DNA from: DTFZ01 sp964510055
Lineage (GTDB): Bacteria > Bacillota > Clostridia > Christensenellales > SZUA-584
DNA: 29,713 nucleotides
Reading direction: 5' to 3'
Assembly: GCA_964510055.1 (NCBI GenBank)
Contig: CAZDZY010000034.1
Location: 1-29,713 of the forward strand
Part shown: one piece after another, positions 7,450-14,639 of the stretch
How positions within the stretch are numbered: the first letter of the stretch is position 1
Layout: every line of letters begins with the position of its first letter
Notes under the pieces: model-generated
Databases searched by the model: none
Seen by the model: only the letters and a program-made list of their open reading frames with translations
Told to the model about the DNA's origin: nothing
Program-made: the position numbers and the translations under genes

Positions 7450-7999
7450 GTAGGTTTCTTGATATACGCAAACGCAGTACTTTAAGATTAACTCCGGTAA
7501 TACATAGCCTGACAGATTTGATTGTACTCTTTGTCAATTTGTCACATTACTAACCTGATAAAGGATTTGTATATATCTTATAATTCGATTTAATTCCTTA
7601 TCTTTCCTGCATTTTTAAATAATTTGCTAAATAAGTTTAATAGAATATGCTATGGCTCTACGGGCCGTTTCGTTATGCTCCTTAATGCGTAAAGCAGATA
7701 CTGTTCTTATTTATCATTTTGTAAGGCTAATCATTAATAATTTGAAATGTTTCCGGCTTACATATATCGGCATACATTACCAGTAGAAATTGTATTATAA
7801 GCATATTATACTTATTTATGCTATTTAAAGGGTGGCTGAGTAAATTTGGCCGCTTAATCGCTTACTAGGTATCAACGGATCAATGGATAAGAGAGGGTTA
7901 TATTCAAACTTACCCGGCCTGCGCGCATTTTTTTGCCCCGCGCATAATTTGACCGCTCTAACAAACAATAACAACGAAAACTTTTTAAGGAGGACAAGT
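7450..7999. other. 550-bp AT-rich gap upstream of spoVT
   Basis: I see no gene here. The gap holds scattered TATAAT-like sequences (for example near 7577-7582) without convincing -35 partners. A 6-bp stem TGCGCG/CGCGCA (7920-7925 with 7939-7944) lies in the spoVT leader. A frame open from 7883 joins spoVT in phase but lacks a ribosome binding site. Family knowledge predicts a sigma-G promoter for spoVT, but I could not identify one with proper spacing. Confidence 0.5.
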
Positions 8000-8542
8000 A
8001 TGAAGGCAACAGGTATAGTGAGACGAATAGACGAGCTTGGCAGAATAGTTATACCAAAGGAAATACGGCGTACCTTAAGGATAAGAGAAGGAGACCCACT
8101 GGAGATATATACGGACAGAGAAGGCGGCATAATCTTAAAGAAATATTCTCCTATAGGCGAGCTTGCGGCGTTCGCGCTGGACTTTGCGGAAGCGCTTTCA
8201 TCCACCTTAGGGCTGACGACAATAATCTGCGACAGGGATACCGTACTTGCAGCCGGCGGCGAATACAAGAGAGACTATTTCGAACGCCCGGTAAGCAGTG
8301 CGCTTGAAGACAGCATGAACGCAAGGACAGTAATGAAAAAAGAGGGCACCGGTACTATACCGCTCGTCAGCGGGGAAGACCAGTCGCTGACTACGGCGCA
8401 GGTTATCGCTCCCATATCCATGGACGGGCAGCCGATAGGCGCAATAGCCGTCGTATCGCGCAACGGTTACGCTATCGGGGAAGCCGAGCAGAAAGCGGCG
8501 GAAGCGGCGGCGGCATTTTTAGGACGTCAAATGGAGCAGTAA
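8000..8542 (+). CDS. spoVT: Stage V sporulation protein T (AbrB-type regulator with GAF domain)
   Basis: This 180-residue DNA-binding regulator acts in the forespore late in sporulation. Residues 1-50 are an AbrB/SpoVT swapped-hairpin domain (MKATGIVRRIDELGRIVIPK, then EIRRTLRIREGDPLEIY). Residues about 55-180 form the GAF-like domain (FAEALSSTLGLTTIICDRD, ISMDGQPIGAIAVVSR). Length and order match SpoVT (about 178 residues) rather than the much shorter AbrB. The start is set by AAGGAGG at 7987-7993, and the N-terminal sequence matches the family exactly at this ATG. A long terminator follows. Its 3' end is duplicated about 165 bp downstream. Its presence implies that the host forms endospores. 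Confidence 0.93.
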   Translation: MKATGIVRRIDELGRIVIPKEIRRTLRIREGDPLEIYTDREGGIILKKYSPIGELAAFALDFAEALSSTLGLTTIICDRDTVLAAGGEYKRDYFERPVSSALEDSMNARTVMKKEGTGTIPLVSGEDQSLTTAQVIAPISMDGQPIGAIAVVSRNGYAIGEAEQKAAEAAAAFLGRQMEQ

Positions 8543-8582
8543 GCGGCTTTTGGCTCCCATATAATTAATGGGAAATAAAACG

Positions 8583-8642
8583 ATCCAGCACTAAACAACA
8601 ACCGGCTGTAAAAATGTTGTTTAGTGTTGGATTGATTTTTTT
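8583..8642 (+). terminator. Long rho-independent terminator after spoVT
   Basis: An 18-bp stem (8583-8600 with 8615-8632, one G-U pair) has the core CACTAAACAACA/TGTTGTTTAGTG and a 14-base loop. It is followed by TGATTTTTTT. The stem is unusually long for a terminator, and almost the same arms recur at 8751-8787. Confidence 0.88.
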
Positions 8643-8649
8643 GCTGAAT

Positions 8650-8706
8650 GCAGAAAAAGCCGCGGAAGAGGCAACCGCGTTTTTAGGACATCAAATGGAG
8701 CAGTAA
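8650..8706 (+). pseudogene. Duplicate 3' end of spoVT (18 codons plus stop)
   Basis: This stretch encodes AEKAAEEATAFLGHQMEQ and a TAA. It matches the last 18 residues of the intact spoVT (EQKAAEAAAAFLGRQMEQ) with several substitutions. No start or upstream part is present. It is followed, as the real gene is, by a terminator with the same CACTAAACAACA arm. It is therefore a remnant of a second, diverged spoVT copy or of a partial tandem duplication, and not a gene in its own right. Confidence 0.88.
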
Positions 8707-8744
8707 AGCTATTGAATCATTCCCGAATATTTGAGAAAGAAAAG

Positions 8745-8862
8745 ATCCAACACTAAACAACAACCAGCCGTAAAATGTTGTTTAGTGCCTAGGTACTAAA
8801 ACCTTAAACAGGCGCAGATGATTAAAACGCCTGTCGGTTTTAGTGCCGGGTTGATTTTTTTT
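8745..8862 (+). terminator. Composite second terminator with nested hairpins
   Basis: The first hairpin has a 12-bp stem (8751-8762 with 8776-8787), a copy of the spoVT terminator core. Where the first copy continues to its T-tract, this one continues into a second structure. GGTACTAAAACC (8792-8803) pairs with GGTTTTAGTGCC (8836-8847), and inside it CAGGCG (8809-8814) pairs with CGCCTG (8828-8833). GGGTTGATTTTTTTT follows at 8848-8862. Together they form a strong stop between spoVT and the aconitase operon. Confidence 0.8.
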
Positions 8863-8889
8863 ATTATGGAATGTAGAATTGATAAAAAT

Positions 8890-8907
8890 AAGGAAACGCG
8901 TTTCCTT
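8890..8907. promoter_or_regulatory. Perfect 18-bp palindrome, candidate operator of the aconitase operon
   Basis: AAGGAAACGCGTTTCCTT is a perfect palindrome centred at 8898/8899. It ends 10 bases before the ribosome binding site GGAGGG (8918-8923). The AAAC-GCG-TTT centre with a CpG resembles operators of LacI-family repressors, including the catabolite-responsive type, but no cognate regulator is adjacent. It could instead act as an RNA hairpin in the leader. Confidence 0.6.
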
Positions 8908-8927
8908 GATATATTTTGGAGGGTATT

Positions 8928-10868
8928 TTGAGCGGAACACTTGCGGAAAAAATAATAGAAAAACATTTGAGGTCAGGCGGCAGCGCGGCTGGAGAAGAAA
9001 TATCTTTAAACATAGATTACACGCTTACGCAGGACTCGACGGGCACCATGGCGTATCTTCAGTTCGAAGCCATGGGCGTGCCCCGGGTTAAAACAAAAAA
9101 GTCTCTGGCGTATATAGACCACAATATGCTTCAGGCAGGGTTTGAGAACGCTGACGACCATAAGTATATAGAGACAGCAGCAAAGAAACACGGGGTTTAT
9201 TTCAGCAGACCGGGAAACGGCATATGCCATCAGGTAAACCTTGAAAGGTTCGGGGTGCCGGGAGCAACGCTCTTAGGCTCCGACAGCCACACCCCAACGG
9301 GCGGAGGCATAGGCATGATAGCCATAGGCGCGGGAGGTCTCGACGTTGCCGTGGCGATGGCGGGCGGAGCTTATTTTCTGCCTATGCCGAAGATACTCGG
9401 CGTAGAGCTTAAAGGAAAGCTTTCTTTCGGCGTCTCCGCGAAAGACGTTATACTGGATGTGCTGCGCCGAATAAGCGTAAAAGGCGGCGTCGGGAAAATA
9501 ATCGAGTATTTCGGGGAAGGCGTTAAAACGCTTTCCGTGCCCGAGAGGGCGACGATAGCTAATATGGGCGCGGAGACCGGCGCCACCACTTCCGTTTTCC
9601 CGAGCGACGAGGTAACGAGGGCGTTCTTAAAAGCGCAGGGGCGGGCCCAGGATCACGCGGAACTCAAAGCCGACCCCGATGCCGTGTACAGCGAAGTTAT
9701 TACGATAGACCTTTCTGAACTCGAGCCTATGGCGGCGGCGCCGCACAGCCCCGACAGCGTAAAAAAGGTGCGCGACCTCAAGAATATAAAGGTTGACCAG
9801 GTGTGTATCGGCAGCTGCACTAATTCTTCTTATCTCGATATGATGCGCGTGGCCGCGATACTCAAGGGCAAAACTATAGCCGACGGCATGAGCCTCGTGA
9901 TATCGCCCGGCTCGCGGCAGGTGATGACTATGCTCGCGCAAAGCGGCGCGCTCGCGAGCCTTATAATGGCAGGGGCGAGGGTGCTGGAATGCGCGTGCGG
10001 CCCCTGCATAGGCATGGGGCAGGCCCCAAAAACAGACGCCGTATCGGTGCGCACGTTCAACAGGAATTTCTGCGGGCGCTCCGGGACGCAAAGCGCTAAC
10101 GTCTACCTCACAAGCCCCGAGACGGCCGCGGCAACGGCGCTTACCGGATATATCACAGACGCGCGGGATATAGGCCTCAAACCGGATTCGCTTGATATAG
10201 ATATACCCGAAGCGTTCCTTATCAACGATAATATGATAGCCGCCCCCGACAAAAACGGCGAAACGGAAGTCGTGCGCGGGCCGAACATAAAGCCGTTCCC
10301 TCTCGGGAAAGCTTTAGGTGACACAGTTTCGGGCGAAGTACTGCTGAAGATGGAAGACAACATAACGACCGACCATATAATGCCCTCGGGAGCGAGCCTT
10401 CTTCCTTACCGCTCCAATATCCCGCACCTTTCCGACTTTTGCTTAAAGCCGGTAGACGCGGCATTCCCCGCGCGGGCGAAGGCAAAGGGAGGCGGTTTCC
10501 TCGTGGCAGGCCAGAATTACGGGCAGGGCTCTTCACGCGAACACGCGGCTTTAGTGCCGCTCTACCTCGGCATAAGGGCGGTAATAGCAAAGTCGTTCGC
10601 GCGGATACACATGGCCAACCTCATAAACTCAGGTATACTGCCGCTCGTTTTCGCTGACGAAAACGACTATGATAACGTAGACAACGGCGACGAGCTGATC
10701 ATTAAAAGCGCAATACAAAAAGTTATGGGCGAAATAAAATTTACAATCGGGAATAAAACGAGAGGAACGGAATTCGAGGTAAGGCTCGACGTCTCCGAAC
10801 GCCTGCGCGGTATACTGCGCGACGGCGGGCTTCTCAATCATACAAAAAAGGCGTCGGGAGAGAAATGA
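8928..10868 (+). CDS. Aconitate hydratase
   Basis: This 646-residue [4Fe-4S] enzyme interconverts citrate and isocitrate through cis-aconitate in the cytoplasm. Motifs include GSDSHTPTGGGIGMIAIGAG, the cluster ligands C297 (IGSCTNSS) and C357/C360 (ECACGPC), and the swivel-domain signature NYGQGSSREHAAL followed by SFARIHMANLINSGILPL. The length fits the short aconitase class found in Clostridia rather than the roughly 900-residue AcnA. The start is a TTG at 8928 served by GGAGGG at 8918-8923; an in-frame TTG at 8916 lies before that site and is unlikely. A palindrome and strong terminators precede it. Its stop overlaps the first chromate-transporter gene (ATGA). Homoaconitase or isopropylmalate isomerase activity is less likely, because LeuC and LeuD domains would normally be separate. 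Confidence 0.88.
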   Translation: MSGTLAEKIIEKHLRSGGSAAGEEISLNIDYTLTQDSTGTMAYLQFEAMGVPRVKTKKSLAYIDHNMLQAGFENADDHKYIETAAKKHGVYFSRPGNGICHQVNLERFGVPGATLLGSDSHTPTGGGIGMIAIGAGGLDVAVAMAGGAYFLPMPKILGVELKGKLSFGVSAKDVILDVLRRISVKGGVGKIIEYFGEGVKTLSVPERATIANMGAETGATTSVFPSDEVTRAFLKAQGRAQDHAELKADPDAVYSEVITIDLSELEPMAAAPHSPDSVKKVRDLKNIKVDQVCIGSCTNSSYLDMMRVAAILKGKTIADGMSLVISPGSRQVMTMLAQSGALASLIMAGARVLECACGPCIGMGQAPKTDAVSVRTFNRNFCGRSGTQSANVYLTSPETAAATALTGYITDARDIGLKPDSLDIDIPEAFLINDNMIAAPDKNGETEVVRGPNIKPFPLGKALGDTVSGEVLLKMEDNITTDHIMPSGASLLPYRSNIPHLSDFCLKPVDAAFPARAKAKGGGFLVAGQNYGQGSSREHAALVPLYLGIRAVIAKSFARIHMANLINSGILPLVFADENDYDNVDNGDELIIKSAIQKVMGEIKFTIGNKTRGTEFEVRLDVSERLRGILRDGGLLNHTKKASGEK

Positions 10869-11446
10869 CGCAGGAAATAAGCCTGTGGTCCCTGTTTTGG
10901 ATCACTTTTAAGCTGGGCGCCGTTACGTTCGGAGGCGGATACGTGATGGTGCCTCTGTTTATGGGCGAGTTCGTGCAGAAACGCGGCTGGCTGGAGCAGG
11001 AAGACCTGATGAATATGATAGCGCTCTCCCAGTCGGTTCCGGGCGCCATAGCTATTAACTGCAGCGTGCTCGTAGGCTACAGGCTTAGAAAAGTAAAAGG
11101 AGCTTTTGTTACCGTTCTCGGCTCTATGCTGCCCTCTCTTATCACCCTGACCATAGTCACGTTCATATATCAGGAGTTCCGCGGCAATGATTACGTGGAA
11201 GCCGCCCTGCGGGGCGTTCGCGCCGCGGTGGTCGCGCTGCTCGTTTCGGCTTTCTGGAATTTCACAAAGCCATTCCGAAAAGACATTTTAGCTATAATAG
11301 TATTCGCCGCCGCTCTTTTGCTGTCGCTGTTTACGGATATCAACAGCATTTACATCATACTCGGCGCTATAATCTACGGCATAGCTGCCGGCATACTGCG
11401 CGTAAAAGACGCCTCTAAGCCTGGCGGGAAGGGCGGCACGGTATGA
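10865..11446 (+). CDS. Chromate transporter family protein, first half-protein
   Basis: This 193-residue membrane protein of the CHR family has a single chromate-transport domain. The family signature is near the N-terminus (FKLGAVTFGGGYVMVPLF), followed by ALSQSVPGAIAINCSVLVGY and about six hydrophobic helices. In many Firmicutes two short CHR proteins, encoded side by side, replace the fused two-domain ChrA, and the next gene supplies the partner. It overlaps the aconitase stop (ATGA) and the next gene (ATGA), so the three genes are translationally coupled. The true substrate in an anaerobe need not be chromate; another oxyanion such as sulfate is possible. Confidence 0.88.
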   Translation: MTQEISLWSLFWITFKLGAVTFGGGYVMVPLFMGEFVQKRGWLEQEDLMNMIALSQSVPGAIAINCSVLVGYRLRKVKGAFVTVLGSMLPSLITLTIVTFIYQEFRGNDYVEAALRGVRAAVVALLVSAFWNFTKPFRKDILAIIVFAAALLLSLFTDINSIYIILGAIIYGIAAGILRVKDASKPGGKGGTV

Positions 11447-12114
11447 TGGCGCTTAAGGCATACTTTACATTATTCAAAGAAAATGTTTCAGCCGCCGCTG
11501 CCGGCGGCGCGAATATCATGGATATATTGAATATGTTCTGGATATTCTTCAAAATAGGGCTTTTTTCGATAGGCGGCGGTTACGCGATGATACCGCTAAT
11601 AAACAGCGAGCTCGTAGCATTCGGTTTTATGACTCATACGGAAGTGACCGATATCGTCGCGATATCGCAGATGACGCCGGGGCCTTTCGCGATAAACGCG
11701 GCGACGTTTGCGGGCGTTAAGACAATGGGCTTTTACGGGGGCGTAATAACTACTGCCGCGGTAATACTGCCTTCGTTCATTATTTCACTTATACTTGCAA
11801 AATACTTCTTTAAGTTCGAAGACAATATAATCGTCCGCCGCGCGATGTGGGGCCTTCGCCCCGCCGTGACCGGGCTCATAGCCGCGGCGGCAGTACTGAT
11901 GGCCCTGCCTGTAATATTTCCGGTTTTGCAGAATGAGGCGCAAATCGTGTGGGCGAGACTTGACCTGGCGAAACTGCTCGGAGGCATCGACATCCCCGCT
12001 GTAGTTATCGCCGCCGCATCCGCTATAGCGATAATGAAGTTCAAAGTGTCGTCCATACTCGTGATAGGCATAGCGGCGGCCATCGGCATATTGCTTAAGC
12101 TTATCGGGATATAA
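11443..12114 (+). CDS. Chromate transporter family protein, second half-protein
   Basis: This 223-residue CHR-family membrane protein is the partner of the preceding gene. The signature FFKIGLFSIGGGYAMIPLI and the following ISQMTPGPFAINAATFAG match the family, and about six helices follow. The start at 11443 overlaps the preceding stop (ATGA) but gives a 25-residue leader not usual in the family. The ATG at 11518 (MDILNMFWIFF) is the position expected from relatives, though it has no clear ribosome binding site. It ends 7 bp from the opposing dehydrogenase gene, with no terminator in between. Confidence 0.88.
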   Translation: MMALKAYFTLFKENVSAAAAGGANIMDILNMFWIFFKIGLFSIGGGYAMIPLINSELVAFGFMTHTEVTDIVAISQMTPGPFAINAATFAGVKTMGFYGGVITTAAVILPSFIISLILAKYFFKFEDNIIVRRAMWGLRPAVTGLIAAAAVLMALPVIFPVLQNEAQIVWARLDLAKLLGGIDIPAVVIAAASAIAIMKFKVSSILVIGIAAAIGILLKLIGI

Positions 12115-12121
12115 ATACTTT

Positions 12122-13081
12122 CTAATACCCCTTTTCTATACTTATCAGGTTGTCAAGCTCTCCCGTATCGGTATACTTTCTTAAATTATCGAGGAATATC
12201 TTTAATTGGCGTTCCTTGTTTTGCGGCGACCTGCCGCACGTATGCGGCGTTATAACGCAGTTAGGAATATGCCAAAGCTCGTGGCCATTGGGCAGCGGCT
12301 CGGTCTCGAAAACGTCGAGGCCCGCCGCGGCCACATGCCCACTTTTCAGCGCGTCAGCGAGCGCACCCAAATCTATCGCGCTCCCGCGCCCCACGTTTAC
12401 TATATAGACTCCTTGTTTGAGCAGCGCAATGCGCTCCCGAGAGAGCAGCCCTGCCGTACCTTCTGTTCCCGGCATGCACAGCGCGAGAAAATCGCATTTC
12501 GGCAATGCTTCGTCTATTTTATCGGCTGTATATAGCTCATCCAGATAATCCGGCTTTACCGCGGGCGTGTTTTTTACCGCTATCACCTTTGTACCGAGCG
12601 CTTTGCACTTCTTCGCAAGCGTTTGCCCGACATCGCCGAAACCCAGTATCCCGACTGTGGAGCCCGCGAACTCGCGCGCAGGCGTCCTCGGTTTCCATAT
12701 CTCTTCGCCCTGCTCATCCCGGTGCAGATACAGGTTGTGCTTAAGCGACAGGAACATGCCTATTACGTACTCCGATATAGGCGGCCCGTAAACGCCTCTC
12801 GCGTTAGTAAGCTTTAATCGGCCGCTTTTTATCTCCTCCATTTTGAGGTACGGCTCGACCCCCGCCCAGGGCAGGTGCAGCCACTTAAGGCTCTTCATAC
12901 CGCTGAGTATCCTGGGGTTTACGTACCCGAAGATTATCTCAATCCCGTCTTTTAGTTTAGCGTCTATCTCTTTAGCGCTCCCGTGTATTATCTCATGCTC
13001 CGGGAAGGCTTCCCTGATTTTCTCCAAATCTTCGTCATCTATCGAAAAATCAATGAATGTGGTTATGTATACGTATGCCAT
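12122..13081 (-). CDS. D-isomer specific 2-hydroxyacid dehydrogenase
   Basis: This 319-residue NAD(P)-dependent oxidoreductase interconverts D-2-hydroxyacids and 2-oxoacids. The Rossmann motif is GILGFGDVG (residues 144-152). The catalytic triad is in place: R232 in NVGRGS, E261 in DVFETEPLP and H280 in TPHTCG. The substrate-binding domain is formed by roughly the first 100 and last 30 residues. It has no ACT domain, so it is not a long phosphoglycerate dehydrogenase; the substrate (glyoxylate, hydroxypyruvate or other) is open. It is the last gene of a minus-strand trio and starts 14 bp after the nitroreductase stop, with AAAAGGA upstream. Confidence 0.9.
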   Translation of the reverse strand: MAYVYITTFIDFSIDDEDLEKIREAFPEHEIIHGSAKEIDAKLKDGIEIIFGYVNPRILSGMKSLKWLHLPWAGVEPYLKMEEIKSGRLKLTNARGVYGPPISEYVIGMFLSLKHNLYLHRDEQGEEIWKPRTPAREFAGSTVGILGFGDVGQTLAKKCKALGTKVIAVKNTPAVKPDYLDELYTADKIDEALPKCDFLALCMPGTEGTAGLLSRERIALLKQGVYIVNVGRGSAIDLGALADALKSGHVAAAGLDVFETEPLPNGHELWHIPNCVITPHTCGRSPQNKERQLKIFLDNLRKYTDTGELDNLISIEKGY

Positions 13082-13095
13082 TATGTCGTATCCTT

Positions 13096-13611
13096 TTAGT
13101 ATTTATCGTAATGCACCTTTGCCGAGTCAAGCCCGGTATGCGGCTCCGGCTTCGCAGCGGGCCAGCCTATAGGGAGAAGCACGAACGGTATCACGCTTTC
13201 CGGTATGCCGAATAAATTCCGCAGCTGCTCTATCCTGTCCTGCTTCGGGTACAGCCCGAGCCAGACGCCGCCCAATCCCTGCGCCTCGGCGGCGAGCAGT
13301 ATGTTTTCCGCGGCAGCAGAGCAGTCCTGCATGAAGAATTCTTTCGCCGACGCCTTATAACCCTCAAGGTTTGCCATCACGAGTATCCCCATCGGCGCTC
13401 TTTCAAGAGGCCCCCAATACTGCCCCAGCTTTGCGGCGGCTTTCTTCTTCTCCCCGTCGCGTATAACGAGGAACTCCCACGGCTGCGAGTTTCTCGCCGA
13501 AGGAGCGTAAAGCCCGGCCTTAAGCATGTTCTCTATCGCCTCGTCAGGCACCTGCCTGCCGGTGAACTCCCTCACGCTGCGCCTTTCCAGTATCGTTTTC
13601 AAAGCATCCAT
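13096..13611 (-). CDS. Nitroreductase family protein (FMN-dependent)
   Basis: This 171-residue flavoprotein has the short nitroreductase fold. The phosphate-binding segment ILERRSVREFTGRQVP is at the N-terminus. It is followed by YAPSARNSQPWEF, the conserved S-x-x-N-x-Q-PW substrate/FMN segment. Later come DCSAAAENILLAAEAQGLGGVWLG and IPFVLLPIGWPAAKP. Family members use NAD(P)H to reduce nitro groups or quinones. The start codon directly follows the SDR stop (TAGATG), so it is translated with it. The native substrate is unknown. Confidence 0.9.
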   Translation of the reverse strand: MDALKTILERRSVREFTGRQVPDEAIENMLKAGLYAPSARNSQPWEFLVIRDGEKKKAAAKLGQYWGPLERAPMGILVMANLEGYKASAKEFFMQDCSAAAENILLAAEAQGLGGVWLGLYPKQDRIEQLRNLFGIPESVIPFVLLPIGWPAAKPEPHTGLDSAKVHYDKY

Positions 13612-14517
13612 CTACTTCTCCTTTAATGCCGCCGATCGATCCTGCGGCTGCCCGAACTGCTTTTCGAATGTCCACATCGCGTCCGGCCGCGGGTCTTTTT
13701 TCAGATACACCGCGCGCAGCGCCCTCTCTTTTAGCTTCCACGTCGTCAGCCTCGAGAGAGCGTAAAGCAGCTTATACCCAAACCCCGGCGATATCCTCAC
13801 CGGCGGGTTCTTCATCTTCGCCGCTTTCAGCACAGCCTTCGCGACAGTCCCGGGGCTGTACGCAGCCTTTTCTGAGTTTATTACACACAGGGCTCTTTCG
13901 AGCGGCTGCCTGTACGCGGTATCGCATGTCTTCCTGGCGTACCTGCGGCTTTCTATGAATCCCGATACGGTATTTCCCGGCTCCACAGTGCACGCCCTGA
14001 CGCCCAGCGGTTTCATCTCGAGGCGCAGAAGAGTCGTCATGGAAAACAGCGCGGCTTTGCACGCGCTGTACATCGCCTGGAAAGGCACCGGAAAAACAGA
14101 CGACAGCGAGCCTATGTTTATTATCACGCCGCTTCCCTGCGCGCGCATTATCGGGAGCACGCAGTTTAAAACCCGCACTACACCGAAAAGGCAGACGTCG
14201 AATTGCTCCGCGGCCTCTTCCGCAGTGGTCTCTTCTATGGCGCCCGCCGTACCGCGCCCCGCCGCGTTTACTACGACGTCTATACGCCCCTCTTGCGCCA
14301 TAACGTGGTCGACCGCTTTTTTGACCGATTCCCCGTCTTCGAGGGAAAGGGGTATCATGGTATACGAACCGCTCCCGATCTCCACGGTCTCATAGTCTGC
14401 GTATCGCGACGTTCCGTATACTGTATAGCCGTTTTTGGCCATAAGCTCCGCCGTAGCTTTGCCTATGCCTGAACTCGCGCCCGTAACAAGCGCTATTCTT
14501 TTATCATCCTTATCCAT
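13612..14517 (-). CDS. Short-chain dehydrogenase/reductase
   Basis: This 301-residue NAD(P)-dependent oxidoreductase of the classical SDR family carries the cofactor motif TGASSGIG (residues 12-19), NAAG (84-87), the catalytic serine at 137 and the YSACK active site (Y150, K154). The length and C-terminal extension resemble the retinol/steroid-like SDR group. It leads an operon with the nitroreductase and the 2-hydroxyacid dehydrogenase. No ribosome binding site precedes its ATG, and the best promoter places transcription start at or within a base or two of that ATG, so the mRNA may be leaderless. No alternative in-frame start precedes the cofactor motif. Confidence 0.9.
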   Translation of the reverse strand: MDKDDKRIALVTGASSGIGKATAELMAKNGYTVYGTSRYADYETVEIGSGSYTMIPLSLEDGESVKKAVDHVMAQEGRIDVVVNAAGRGTAGAIEETTAEEAAEQFDVCLFGVVRVLNCVLPIMRAQGSGVIINIGSLSSVFPVPFQAMYSACKAALFSMTTLLRLEMKPLGVRACTVEPGNTVSGFIESRRYARKTCDTAYRQPLERALCVINSEKAAYSPGTVAKAVLKAAKMKNPPVRISPGFGYKLLYALSRLTTWKLKERALRAVYLKKDPRPDAMWTFEKQFGQPQDRSAALKEK

Positions 14518-14523
14518 ATGTAT

Positions 14524-14552
14524 ATTTTATACAACATGGTTTATTATTTCAA
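14524..14552 (-). promoter_or_regulatory. Promoter of the SDR operon
   Basis: Read on the minus strand, TTGAAA (14552-14547) and TAAAAT (14529-14524) are separated by 17 bp. Transcription is expected about 7 bases beyond the -10 box, that is at the ATG (14517). Confidence 0.55.
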
Positions 14553-14597
14553 TGTTATTTATTCGCCGGCGGCGTTTATGATATTTTTCCCGTAAAG

Positions 14598-14606
14598 TGT
14601 TATAAT
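14598..14606 (+). promoter_or_regulatory. Extended -10 promoter of cinA
   Basis: TGT-TATAAT is a perfect extended -10 element, 33 bp before the cinA start. GAGAGG at 14628-14633 is the ribosome binding site. A matching -35 box is not evident. Confidence 0.6.
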
Positions 14607-14639
14607 ACGTTTCATACCCTGATAATTGAGAGGTTTAAA

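Noticed and set aside
7920..7949. Sigma-G promoter before spoVT (CATAATT at 7943)
   Set aside because: No GHATR-type -35 element is found at 17-18 bp spacing; the nearest GCATT is only 13 bp away.
7883..7999. Longer N-terminus for spoVT
   Set aside because: The extension lacks a ribosome binding site, while AAGGAGG and the family N-terminus fix the start at 8000.
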